A program made the translations under genes and the position numbers. This document shows positions 12,006-23,654 of a DNA stretch of 64,000 bases, in pieces. Origin of the DNA: Chamaecrista fasciculata (lineage: Eukaryota; Streptophyta; Magnoliopsida; Fabales; Fabaceae); NCBI GenBank assembly GCA_003254925.1, contig QANZ01014868.1, positions 32,113 to 96,112 on the forward strand, read 5' to 3'. Under the pieces are notes generated by a model, which had not been told where the DNA came from, ran no database searches, and was given only the letters and a program-made list of their open reading frames with translations. Each line of letters begins with the position of its first letter. The first letter of the stretch is position 1.

Positions 12006-13051
12006 TTATCAGATTGATGATTCTTCTGTATTTTTGTCTATATTAGCATTTGGGGGTAGAACTTAATTAGTAGTGTATAATATCTAATTATCTATCTCTG
12101 TTCAAAGGGTTCAGACAAGTACATAAAGAGGTTTGATTTTTTTTTTTTGGTAGTCCCCACAAGGGGGAGATTATGTGTTTGTTGGTTTATATGGAGTCTT
12201 TGTCTTGGGGGAATTAATAAGTTTATCTTCTGTGAGTGAAGACAATCGGCATTCGTCAGGGAGCTCACCCTTTGACCAAATGAAAATGATGATAAAGAAT
12301 CAAAGTTTGGGTATAGATGATATAAGATTTTTCAATAAAAATACATTATATAAATACACACTTGTCATTTTCTTTTTCGTTTAAAGAATCGGAATACAGA
12401 CATAAAGTCTTATAGTTAAATATTTTCCAGTACTAAAACGTCGTGATTGTGATTTGTGAATGATTGATTGCCCATATATGGTGTAATAGCTGTGTGGTGT
12501 ATATTTACGTGGAACGGTTTCGTTCTGTCCTAGTTAACACTTAATGAGTATGGGTAATTGTGTATTGTTTGTCTTTTACGTTGGTGCTTTTGTTTCAGGT
12601 CAAAATGATCTTCCATTCCATCTTCATCCATCAATTTAGTGCTTTTATCTGATTAAACCTCGAGCTTGCAAGAGTTTCACTTCAATTAGTAATATACTAG
12701 TCATCGAAGAAAGAGCATGGCTTGTATATAATATACACTAATGTGTTCATTCATTTTTCTAAAAATATGATAACCGAAATCCATGTACGCATCCATGTAG
12801 AATATAACCCACTAATCCACATTGTAATATGCAATTGCAAGAAGCTGACAAGGGCATTGTTTTTTTACAAAAAGAATATTGATACTTGGCCACTTTGTGA
12901 GGCCCTTCTTGTACGTATAGCTGCAAGAATGATAAAATGTTGTAGACTTGTAGCCAACTTGGGTTTGCAGGTAATTGAAATATACAACTTCAATCATACA
13001 TTTACGATCATAGGAACGTGAAATTGGGTTATATTATACATATATATACAA
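12006..13051. other. Spacer between ATL gene and CCD gene, no gene seen
   Basis: The left part is the ATL upstream region and the right part the CCD 3' flank. A T-run followed by cccacaaggggg lies near 12150. I see no exon or transposon with clear ends. Confidence 0.55.
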
Positions 13052-16000
13052 CTAAGCCTCCAATGAGATTGGCATGAAAGCTCCGTGAAAACCATATGGA
13101 ACTCGTTGAGGCAGTGTAATTTTGGCCACCGTCTCACCAGAAAATTTGTTTGTGTCAATTATATGAACCTGTAACAAAAAGAGGAGAGTAAGTGTATCAA
13201 TTCTGGGGGATATAAGATCAATTATAGGCTACAGAATCAGCTTTACTTGAGAAATGCCAGTATCTTCATTGTGAACAAAACTGATGATCCAACCGTCATC
13301 TTCTTTAATCCCATCTACTTTAGGGACAAATGCTGCTCCTGAGCAATATACACTTTTCTCAAACATATGGTATTCTATCCTTATCGGCTCTTCATGTTGT
13401 TTATCTCCCTAGTTAACAAAATCAAAGTTTTGATGATTGTGGTCAAAACAAGTCATAGAAATAACAGAAATAAAAATGGATTTTCAGAGTAATCTCTTAC
13501 CGTTGATAACTCCAAATATGGTTCTTCAAAATAGAGCTTGGCTAGACCCCCATATTTAGGCACGCCTAGATTATCCAATTGGAATAAATCATTTGTCAAA
13601 CTTATGCACTAGGACAGTTTTTGACTATTTGTTAATTTCTCTCGTTTCTTTTTTTAATTACCTGCAGAAGAGCTAGCAACAAGATCAACCACTTGTGTGT
13701 ATCCATATCTATTTTTAATACCTATGAAATTTGGATTGATCATAGGGAAGTCCATATACTGAAGTTTTGCTCCACTTAGGTCTTTCTCCTTGACTTCCCC
13801 AGTTTGCAGATTCAATCTCCATTCATAACAACGAGAAAATGACTCAAATTTACTTGAACTCAGGTCAGGTTGGGGAAGTAGGGAATCAAGAGCTCTGCAT
13901 CCCCAAACTACAACCTACAGTTTTCATTTAAATGCTGATATATCATTTCATTTACATGAAGAAACTTTCTCACACTGTCAGATGTTTTATCACTTCAAAG
14001 CTAGTAAGTTACCTCATGAGCATCCTCAAAAGTATTGATGATGTGAAATGTGCAATTAGGTTTCACCTCAAACCACTTGATTGAGTTAGCATCACCATAC
14101 CGCGGAATTACCCCGATTCTTGCATATTCTTCCTTATTATACTTAATTAATCTACATATAAACAATAATATTCGATTAAGACAACTTTTACCTGTACTAT
14201 TTGTACTCAAATTTGAAGCACAGAGTTCAGAAATGAAAGGGATCGGTGCTCACGAGCCTCCTCTAAGAAGTCTGTTTATATCAATGGTCAGAGGAAAATC
14301 CAAGATCACATTGTACCTGCAAATCAAAATCCCATAAACACATAATTAACATATGGTAAGGTTCATTGTCATTTGTATAGTCTAGACTATGGTACCTTTG
14401 TGTAACACCTATGTCATGGCAAAGGCTGCACCTGTCTAATTTGATATCCACTTTATGAATCAATTTCTCACCATCATCTGAAACAGGAAAAGGGAAAGCA
14501 AGTCAGAAGTTTTATGGATTGCAAGGGAAGTAAGTATTTCATACACTACTTTCTGGTCAAATTTGCTAATAATATTTAGCATATACCAGAAACGATTCCA
14601 AGTGCAACAAAGGGCTTAGTCGCAGCCACCCCCATTGTAACTAGCTCTCCTGTACCTGGAGCTTTCTGAGATTATACATCAAAAGAAGTTGATGGTGAGC
14701 AATCAATTGCAGAATGCGTAAAAGGGAATTAAGTTGATAGGGTGAGACCTTGGGGTGGCTTATAAAAGGTCGATTCCAGGCTCCATTGACATCCCAATTT
14801 TGTAAGGTTTTGAGGTTGAAGATGTCAATTTCCTGTGGCATATGGCTTTCAGCAATTGAGTAAAACTTCCCTGAATGTTCAAACACATTGGTGTTGCTAA
14901 TTGACTTGTTCACTTGGCCAAACCTCAACTGTTAAAAAAACATAAAAAAAGATGTGATGAAACTGGTAAACTGTTAACAAAAGCTTCAGTTAGCTTAGAG
15001 ATTTCTGTCCAGAATTTCAAATAATGTCCTAAATGCCTCAGATACGAGTTTTTGTTTAACCATTTTGGTTATATCTTTTCTTTTTGGTACAAACTACAAG
15101 GACCATTTTGGTTATCAGTACAGAACTTCATTGAGAATGAGCATTGTATATTCTCGTATGGTAGTTTTGACTTGTATTTTGTTGGAAGTTGGAACCAAGG
15201 CTAAGCATTTTGAACGTAATCAAATTAATTTAATAGTAAGCTGACCCAATTTAGCAGATAAGCAGACAAAATGGCCGGTGAATTGCCTTCTATGGCCGGA
15301 AGAAACGATGGCTTGTTTCTTTGTTTCTCTAATTTGTATGTTTCTGTTTCAACATATCTGTTGTTGTAGATGACCCTCCATCTCCCTTGACTTTCTTTCT
15401 TACAATACAAAGCATGAAGCATTCCTTCTCCTTCCACCCAGGTATGACTTGACATCCCAAAGATAGATATCGTCCTTTTCAGGCCTCCAAAGAGTGGATT
15501 TGGACCTGTAAATAATGCCAATAATAATTAAGATGTAACGTTACCATCATCATATATATGCCAAAAAACATATATAATATGCTTATGTTTAGACAATTAT
15601 TGTACCCAGGCTGCATCTTTGGTATATCCTGAAGCTTATTATCGATATTAAAAAAATAAAAGTTTACAAAAACATTTTTTGTCAAAGGGAAAGTTACATT
15701 ACTAAATACTACTAATATATAGCATTTACAGAGAATACATAGTGACCGTTGACAGCCTGCAGGTAGAAGTCAGCAAAAAGATGCATAAACTATGCACCTT
15801 GTCTCTTTCAGTATTTTCTTTGAACGTAGTAAACTATTTAGTGTCGTTCTCTATGTTGAAGTTTCCTGAACTTAAACATTTAACCTTGAAGTGAACGACA
15901 AGGAAGGATAAGTTGTTGTAAATTTATCCATTCAAAGATGTCACCAACTTGTTTATTTATGTTACAGCAACAAATTGCAGGATTTCAAAAAAGTAGAGAT

Positions 16001-16915
16001 CGAGAGAAGACCATTTCTAATGTAGACACCCTCTGGAAAATCATGTGGGATTTCTCCTTCTATGGCAGTGATAAGCATAGGCTCCCCCAACTCCTCCACT
16101 GGAGCAAAGTTACACTGTCCTCAGATGATCAAACACAAAAACTCAAAGCTCAATCAAGAGGAAGCTAGAAGATTATGATATGATCATGTACAACTTCAGA
16201 AGGTACCTGAGATGGAAGCAATGGCTGGTCAATGAACTCAAACACAGAATCCACAAAAGCGTCCACAATCTTAACTGCAGTGTTGGTGAGAGTTTTGGCA
16301 GCATCAATTTGCATGTGGACTTGAGGAAGAGCTCGCATGACTGACTGCTAATGAATCACAAAACCTCAGAAATTATATTTGGTCACTCAAAACCTAATTT
16401 TGGTCCTTGAACTATAAGGTGGAATTCGTTTTGGTCCTCAAACTTTTTTTCCATTTTGATCCTCAAACTTTTTCATTTGTTTCATTTTTAGTCCAAAATA
16501 TGATTTCGTCTTATTTTTGTCGATATCTTTGACCTGGACAGGTAAGATGGAAGATTTCTCTCTTATACATATTTTAATAATTGATTAAAAACATATTTTT
16601 CCTTCACTTTGTCAACTCACTTATTAAAACATATATGAGAGAGTAATAATAGAAACCAGACATAATTATATTTTAGACAAATGGTGTGGAACAAATATAA
16701 AAGTTTGAAGACGAAAATGAAATTTACCCAAAACCAATTATATTTTGTGGGGGGAGGGGGTAGGGAAAGTAAACTTGGAAACTCAGAGAGTAACAATGAC
16801 TGACCTTGAAATCAGAGGATAGTGGTGGAATGCTAGAGTGAAGATTATCAGAGACAGAGTTGGGTCTTCTCTGAATGGAACATCCCACTAGACATGCCAT
16901 ATATGAAGCTGCCAT
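13052..16915 (-). CDS. Carotenoid cleavage dioxygenase (9,10-cleavage / CCD1-like-CCD4-like family)
   Basis: Fe(II) dioxygenase that splits carotenoids into apocarotenoids. Thirteen exons on the minus strand: 16915-16805, 16344-16207, 16114-16012, 15505-15246, 14928-14749, 14665-14587, 14477-14396, 14316-14254, 14151-14013, 13914-13662, 13565-13501, 13408-13247, 13168-13052. Phases close to 583 residues ending PISLEA. The four iron-binding His are present: SHPK (about H262), CHDIGV (H311), HIINTFED (H375) and FHGAF (H573). GPNPLFGG and the WVEGEGMLH motif, a variant of the usual WFDGDGM, are also visible. The Ser-rich first exon may be a plastid transit peptide, which would fit a CCD4-side member better than cytosolic CCD1; the exact subfamily is inference. 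Exon 3 uses a weak donor (AAATG|GTCTTC), but only this join keeps phase and the G-P-N-P motif. Intron 1 contains a foldback element. Confidence 0.88.
16384..16727. mobile_element. Foldback element in CCD intron 1
   Basis: Starts ggtccttgaac-type sequence on the left and ends with aagtttgaagacgaaaatg on the right; the arms are imperfect inverted repeats (e.g. tttagtccaaaatat against atattttagacaa). It accounts for most of the 460-bp intron. No exact target duplication identified. Confidence 0.5.
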
Positions 16916-17020
16916 GTGAGTTAATAACGAAGACCTTAATCAAGATGGTAACTCAAGTAACTAGGAAGAAGGAAGGCCAAAGGCAAAAACTCTTGTAGTT
17001 ATCAAAATACGATGCTCCAA

Positions 17021-17028
17021 AATTTATA
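17021..17028 (-). promoter_or_regulatory. Candidate TATA box of the CCD gene
   Basis: On the minus strand TATAAATT lies about 105 bp upstream of the CCD start codon at 16915, in otherwise mixed sequence, at a normal TATA position. Confidence 0.45.
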
Positions 17029-17279
17029 CAATACTCAGTTTGACAATTTGTCAGTAAGTTAGTGTGCACATTCCTCGTGGATTATGCAGAGTGCATACAT
17101 AAGCATGGGAGCCACATCTAGGTGCTTCTACATCTATCAGACTATCACCATTGGTTGGTACATTAACTTTTTCGATTCATATTTGAAGCTTTCTGCCCGT
17201 TGGAATATGCTTTTACTATTTTATTATTAATTTCGTGGCTGATTGGTTAGCATGAAAACAACGGAATATTAGATTCATT

Positions 17280-17625
17280 CTAGGAACCATGGACACTGAC
17301 ACGGACACAGGACACAACACGGACACGGACACAACGACACGCTAGACTCTCAAAATTACGCGACACGACACGACATATATTTATATATAAAAATAATTAA
17401 ATATTCATAGTTTTTAATGAAAAATTTAAAAATTATAAGTTTTATTCATAATATATGTGATATGTATTATTATTTTCACTTATATGTCATGTTAAAGTCA
17501 CAAAAAATTGATTTATATTTTAAAATTTATGAATATGTGTCGTGTCAGTGTCGTACGGGTGTCGGACACCGACACGTGTCCGACACGGCGACACGCCCTC
17601 AAAATGAAGTGTCCATGCTTCTTAG
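17280..17625. mobile_element. Non-autonomous DNA transposon with GACACGGACAC arms (hAT-like)
   Basis: A perfect direct repeat, gattcatt (8 bp; 9 bp if the next C is counted), flanks it at 17272-17279 and 17626-17633. The ends ctaggaaccatggacact and the complement of the right end, ctaagaagcatggacact, match at 16 of 18 positions. Sub-terminal blocks are rich in GACACGGACAC on the left and GTGTCGGACACCGACACGTG on the right. The middle is AT-rich and non-coding. 8-bp duplications point to hAT, 9-bp to Mutator. It lies about 360 bp upstream of the CCD start. Confidence 0.75.
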
Positions 17626-18195
17626 GATTCATTCAATCATCATCAGTATGCATTGACCTAAAGGGGAAATCATTTATTCATTTACAAGTAAAAAAAAATG
17701 TAATCATAGAACATGATTTTAATACCTGCGTTTGATTCCGTAATATATATATTCTCATCAATTGTCTCTTTTATGTTTTCAATGCTCGTTACAGATGGAG
17801 TTGGAAGAGAAGCTGTGTCTTGTTTTCTTGGTTGTTGAAGTAAAATCCAGAGAGATCCATTACATTGGAGATGTGGAAAGAAATTTTCGCATAGGTTAGC
17901 GCAAAAGTGTACAGATAAATGAGAGAGAGAGAGAGTAGAAGATACAAAATAAGCAGAAAACACCTGTTTTTGGTGCATAACATCGTAAAAGAGTTGCATT
18001 TTTTACTATATAAATTGAAATATGAATAAGATGAAGAAAATTCAACAAATAGTCAAAAAAGATGGAGAAAGCAACAAAAACTCAAAAACAAATAACAGAA
18101 TGATGACTATTCGCAGTCTCTTTGGCGTCATATGTTAAGGAAAACGAGGGGAATAAGTGAATAACGAACAAGAAAACAAGACACAGCTTCTCTTA
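17626..18195. other. Spacer with a 26-bp inverted duplication, no recognised gene
   Basis: Contains aagagaagctgtgtcttgtt...cttg at 17805-17830 and its exact reverse complement at 18169-18194, ending where the truncated Pack element begins. Minus-strand reading frames here (up to 105 codons) match nothing I recognise. Confidence 0.5.
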
Positions 18196-19051
18196 AATTT
18201 TTTACATTAAGGACTTTTCTTTTGTACAATAAACCTAAAATGTAAGAAAAAAGAAATAATTTAGAAATTTTAGTCTATTTCGCACCATAAAATAATTTCT
18301 CTCTCTCTCTCCAAACCAAAAAACAACTTCGATTTGGATCCACCACACTATCATTCATACTCGGAATCTACTTGCAGAGATCAACCATTCTTCTCACATA
18401 ATATGCTATTCTTTTAACTTTCATTTACATATTCTGCGAACCAATCCTTCTCTTAACCGGCCAATCCCCAAAAATCGCATCCGCCGCCGCAACCTTCGTC
18501 TACGGCCTAAATCTTCGCTTACGCCGTCAATTTCCCAATCCAGAAATTCCTCCAAGCTCAGAGCATAGTGGCACCTAGTGCTTACATTTCAGCAATCACA
18601 CTTTTAATTCACCTTGTGATGAGTTAGATTTTGGTGTATAAGATTCGGCTTCGATTACTAGGAGCTTCTTTAATGTTGAGATTTTCGTGGTGGATCATTG
18701 ATTGCACAGCTCGTGTATATTTTGAAGAGTGAAAGGTGTGAGCTACGTGGCAGGGGTTTTCCGTTCAGGCGAAGTTGTTTTTTGTGTGGAGAGAGAGAAA
18801 TGATTTATTGGTGTGAAATAAACTAAAATCCCAAGTTATTTCTTCTTTTTTACATTTTGGTTCTATTATAGAGGAAAATGTTCTTGATGCAAAAATTTAA
18901 ACTTTTAGGAGTTAAAAATCAATTTTGTCTTTTTTTTTAACAGAAAAATGGATGAAACTGTTAGAGGGACCAACTTTGCCAAGTTTTGCATAACTGAGGG
19001 ACCAATTTGAAACACTGAGCATAATTAGGGGACCAAAATAAGATTTTTGCC
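18196..19051. mobile_element. Truncated Mutator-like element carrying a MATE gene fragment
   Basis: The right terminus, ggaccaaaataagatttttgcc (ending 19051), and the adjoining ~210 bp are the same family as the arms of the element at 25461-26728, sharing for example agagggaccaactttg. The inner part of the matching left arm is seen at 18196-18310 (acattaaggacttttc, then (CT)n), but the outer ~200 bp are missing. The left border coincides with a 26-bp inverted duplicate of upstream sequence. The interior is the MATE pseudogene at 18430-18725. Confidence 0.65.
18430..18725 (+). pseudogene. Captured fragment of a MATE/DETOXIFICATION efflux transporter
   Basis: Translating in pieces gives strongly MATE-like peptides: [23 protein letters not shown], then after a frameshift [36 protein letters not shown] and LLGASLMLRFSWWII. 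The order and spacing match consecutive transmembrane segments of plant DTX proteins. A frameshift follows VYGL, a TAG stop interrupts after LVMS, and both ends of the gene are missing. Its GC content is above the surrounding sequence. It cannot make a transporter. Confidence 0.8.
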
Positions 19052-20647
19052 TTTTTTTTGTTTTCTTAGAGATAGGTCCGTTTTACTTTATTATTAATTT
19101 TTTTTTGCCAAGACAATTTTTTTTATCATAAATTTAACATCAATTTTCCCATAAAAAAAATTATCTCAAAAGTCATAGATTAAAAGATTTTATCTTTGGC
19201 TCTAAATTTTTTCAATATTAACAATAAATTCTACATGATATGTAATATGAATTTATAAGAAAAAAAATTAAATCTGAACTTATATTAAAAAAATAAAATA
19301 AAGTTTATTATTAATTTATTTAAAAATTTAGTTAAAAAATAAAATCAAATAAAATATAAATTTTGGAGACAAAATTGATAATAAATAAATATTAAGACGA
19401 AATTAAAAATTAATATAAAATTTAGAGACCTGAATTATACTTTTATCATTAGTTTTTCATAAATTTGTAATTGCATTAAGCAAAGCCGAAGGGGGTCAAC
19501 TTTTCAGGGTCAGTCATTACTAGGTTAGTATTTAGTTTTATCATTTTTTTGGGGGGTCAGTTGATGGGCTCTCTCTGAGCTCTCGCCTCTTATGGGCCAT
19601 CCCTCGATTATGACCCAGTAATAATGCTATGAAACATTCCAACTAATGACATACATATATATATGATTGAACTAAAAATTTTAGATTTTTTCATCATTTT
19701 CGGACTATGATTGATAATTATAAAGATTGGGTAAAACATCAAGAATCAATTTTTTAATTCTCATTTAATGTTTAATTATAACTGATTCTCCTCTCATCTC
19801 TCTAAATAGAGAGTTTTTGTGGGAATGAGATAAAGGCTAAAAAATTCTGATTTTGAGAGAGCAAAATTTGTGTGGCTCAAGAAGTTAATTTAATGCGTTA
19901 GTCATATTTAAATCCTGCAGTATCATCCATAGGTGGTCGGCATCATTGATCATTCACATAAACAATTTTGTTTTTTTTAATATATATATATATATTAAGG
20001 GTTTTGCATAACAGTGATGCAAATATATATATATATATATTTTTTTAATTATATGAAAATTTAAAATTATATTATTAATCAAATTAGTTTATTTTATTTT
20101 ATTTTAAAAAATAAAGAAATTTTGATAAAAATTGGATAAAAAATATTAATTTAATTATATTTTAAAATAATAAAAAATATAATCATAAAAAATTATAGTT
20201 TCTTTCTTAAATGGATATATACATGATTAAGAAAATGTTATGATTTTTGGATATGAAAAAGTAGGATGAGAGGAAACTGATTTTTATCTTCATCATGCAC
20301 GTATTGTTTGTTTTTTATTATTAATTTTTGTTTTAACGTTTAATAAAAATTAGTGATTAATATCTTATTAGTTTTCCATTACATAGCTCTAATTATTTAA
20401 AGTTGATGTGATTGTGCTCAGAATAAAAAAAAAAAAAGTTGATGTGATTCATGTTGGAATTATATAATTTGGTTGGAATTTGGAAAGGATATAATTAAGG
20501 TTTAACATGAATTAAATGAAATTACCAAAATTTAATGCACACATGATTAAGTTACCAATTTAATAGCACAATGTTATTGGATCTCGTCATATTGTTTGAG
20601 TTTTATGGGCTATTTTATGACACGAGTGTCTAACATTGAATCTAAAT
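19052..20647. other. AT-rich intergenic, no gene seen
   Basis: Very AT-rich sequence with short (TA)n runs near 19980 and 20020. A GC-richer island near 19545-19620 (tgatgggctctctctgagct) has no open frame I recognise. Confidence 0.5.
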
Positions 20648-20649
20648 TA

Positions 20650-20926
20650 CTTCCTCTGTTTCTATATATTTAATGTTTAAGATAAATACATATAGACTAA
20701 GTAAATGATCAGCTCACCTAAAATGAAGAGAAAATTGAGATAAAAAAAAACTAAATTATCCTTATTAAATTAGTTGAAAAATGTTTATTCATTTATGACT
20801 CTACTATATTTAATAGGGATAGAATGATAAAAAAATTATTAATGTTCTCTTAAATTTGTAAAACATCAGATATTTTGAAATAAAAAAAAAATCACCAAAA
20901 AAACAGATATATAGAAACGAAGGGAG
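20650..20926. mobile_element. Stowaway-like MITE
   Basis: The left end cttcctctgtttctatatat and the complement of the right end, ctcccttcgtttctatatat, are terminal inverted repeats. TA dinucleotides flank both sides (20648-20649, 20927-20928). CTCCCTC-type ends and a TA duplication are the Stowaway/Tc1-mariner signature. 277 bp, non-coding. A diverged relative lies at 58306. Confidence 0.8.
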
Positions 20927-20953
20927 TAAGACATTTAATTTAAGGCAATGCTA

Positions 20954-21591
20954 ATTCAATAATTTAGCAAACCTAACTCTCTCATGAAGTTTCTCTTCTC
21001 GCACACTCTCTTGCACCGCTACAACAAAGAGTCGTCGCGTTGGTGGTAGCCTTTCTCCTTCTCTTAGGTATTTTTTTGGTTTATTCCTCCTTTCTCCTTC
21101 TCTTAGGTATTTTTTTGGTTTATTCCTCTACTAGGGACGTGTCTTCTTCCATTAGGAATCATTAGGGAAGCTTTTTTTTTTCCCTTTCATCAGGAAAGGT
21201 TTTATCATATCTTGGATCTATATCTGAGCTTTACTTTGAAGATGAGACAGGTAAGAAGATGGATTTCTCAAGGAGAGATAGGATATGTTGCCTCTTTGTT
21301 CTATCTTTCAAGTTTTCTCCAAAATTTTTATAGATCCGAGCTTTTTATGTATATTTTTGTAATGTAGGATATCTGGATGTAATCTTATTTCTTAAGTGTG
21401 TTGCTTAGGATTTTCTTTTCTTCACCTATAAATAATGTTGTAATTTAATCTCTATAAGATTATGTTTACATTGTTAGATCTATATCTTATTTAGTCTCCA
21501 TAACATAAACAATCTATATCTTATTTAGTCTGCATAATATATAACCTTGTGCTAAATGAAATACTCATGTTTTTGACAAAAAAAAAAAAAA
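20954..21591 (+). mobile_element. PolyA retroposon with target-site duplication
   Basis: The 12-bp direct repeat aaggcaatgcta flanks it at 20942-20953 and 21592-21603, and the insert ends in about 14-16 A just before the right copy. This is the mark of L1-type target-primed insertion. The body has no reverse transcriptase; it may be an internally deleted LINE or a retrocopy of a non-coding transcript. A 39-bp unit is tandemly duplicated inside (21051-21089, 21090-21128). Confidence 0.7.
21051..21128. repeat. Exact 39-bp tandem duplication
   Basis: The unit starting ctttctccttctcttaggta occurs twice head to tail with no mismatch. Confidence 0.9.
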
Positions 21592-21603
21592 AAGGCAATG
21601 CTA

Positions 21604-22085
21604 TCATACACTCCATTTGTGTCTTTCTCTTTTACAGTCCCATCATGAAAAAAAAAAAGAAGAAGAATTTATTCTTCACACAATATACAAGTTGATCTAA
21701 TGGTAAAAAAATGGATGACTAAAGCAAAGGGTTTTTTTAAAAAAAAAAAAAAATAGCAAAGGAGCTTTTAAAGCAAATCTCTACCATTTATTATGTTGTC
21801 ACTTAATTCAATCAGTAATACTGTTGACCACGCCACACTTCACCTCTTGTCTTTTGACTCGTGGTTACAGCCAATAGTTTACATGATTTGATCTCCTAAT
21901 TCCTGTAACCACTAAAATTTGTGAATAAAACATGATATATTTTTCATTCTGATATTTGGAAAAAAAAAACATTTTTTCTAACATTTGATCCCCTAAATTT
22001 CGTAATCTTTAAAACTTTAATCATTTCTAATATATTAAATTAGTCTGATCCATCTTTTGTACTCAAACCCAAAACTAATAAGATA
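21604..22085. other. Spacer, no gene seen
   Basis: AT-rich with several A runs; no exon or repeat ends recognised. Confidence 0.5.
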
Positions 22086-22809
22086 GGAGGTATTTGGTAC
22101 ACAGATTATTTTTTCATTCTCGGAAATTATATTCCGAGAATGTGATTCCCAAAAATATGATTCTCGGAAATATAAAAATATCTGTTGGTATGAGTTAAAA
22201 CAGTCATGAAATTATTTTACAATATTCCTATGAATATTACAATCTTGTGTTTGGTTCAACTTTGATAATCCTAGGAATATTTGATATTTTTCCAAATACA
22301 CCCTGGACTTTTTATTCTCAAATAATAACTTATCAAATGCAAAAATTTTCCAAAATAATTAATAAGAAAACTTTGAAAAAATGTTCTTTGTTTTTACATC
22401 ATTTATGATTTATCAAGAAAATACGATTTTAAAAAATAATGTCATAATTCTTAAAATTAAAAAATATTCTAAAAAATTATTGCTCAAAATATAACTATAA
22501 TTGTCAAAATAAAACTTAATTAGTTAGGTTTGACATAGAAAATAAAATTAGATGAGAGATGAAAAGAGTTTGTAAAACAAAATTTAATTAGCTAAGTTTA
22601 ATGAGGGTAAATTAGTTATTTTAGGCGGACTAAATAATCTCATCCCATGAGATTAGACTAATAAATAGCTATTTTAAGAAATTATGCTACTCCTAGGAAT
22701 ACAATATTTTCGGGACTAATTTTTTAATCCTCGTACCAAACACAAGATTAGTCTATGCCGGAACTCCTAATCTAAAATTTTTTTTTCAAGTCGTGTACCA
22801 AACGGTTCC
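22086..22809. mobile_element. Non-autonomous DNA transposon, possibly PIF/Harbinger-like
   Basis: The left end ggaggtatttggtacacag and the complement of the right end, ggaaccgtttggtacacga, are inverted repeats sharing TTTGGTACAC. A 3-bp ATA flanks both sides, suggesting a 3-bp duplication. A second TTTGGTAC-type block faces inward near 22733. No transposase. Superfamily is inference from duplication size and end style. Confidence 0.5.
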
Positions 22810-22812
22810 ATA

Positions 22813-23654
22813 ATTTAATAATTCTTGTATTGATTTAATATCCAGACATTATCTTGATATGCACATTTTGTTTTAATTATCCATATTTTAAAGAATAGCA
22901 TAAAAAAGAAAAGGCGCACGTCATATACCAGGCCAATATACCAATACAAAACACAATTAAAAATCCGGAAATAAAAAGGAACAATCATTTTTGTTATAAT
23001 ACAAAAAGGAACAATAATCATATAATAGTCAATCACCTTCTTGTGATATGGCATTATGGCATGAATAAAAGAAGAGCATCATGGTACATGACAGATTAAT
23101 GAATTACAATATAGGAGTTAGGACCCACCAAAATCAAAAACAATAAAAATGACAATAATAGGACATTTCATGTGGCACAAGCCAAGAATATTATCTCATC
23201 TAACACCACCAAAAGATGCTTTCTTTCTTTATTTTTTTTGGTTCTATTTTATTACGTAACGTTCGCGTACTGCCCAAGACAGACGTCTTCTAATTCAAGA
23301 ACACAAAAGAAGAAATCGTAAATTCATACTAATAATAAGTGAGGGTTTAATTTAATGGATAACTGTATAATGTAAAGTTTAATTCTTGACATGAGATGCA
23401 ATGAGTTATGAGCCAATAATATAATGACATGTGGAAGAGTTAGTTATGATGTGACTCCATACATAGTTTTGATGAGTTGAAAAAATTATTATTTTTTATT
23501 ATTTTTCAACATTAAATTATATCAATGACTATAATTATACCACAGCAATTACATCATGTCAATAATCAAACTTTGCATACCTTTAATTTAATAACCCTGA
23601 AAAGTGTTTAAGTGGGTCCAGCACGGGTTGATTCGAATCCTAGTATTAAATTTA
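22813..23654. other. Spacer, no gene seen
   Basis: AT-rich sequence. A minus-strand frame of 79 codons at 22815-23054 shows no family features. Confidence 0.5.

Noticed and set aside
17280-17625. Satellite or tandem array based on the GACACGG repeats
   Set aside because: Terminal inverted repeats and a flanking duplication show a single transposon insertion.
17682-17999. 105-codon minus-strand frame, possibly an upstream exon of the CCD gene
   Set aside because: The CCD gene already has a good start with a transit-like sequence at 16915 and a TATA box at 17021; this frame has no CCD features.
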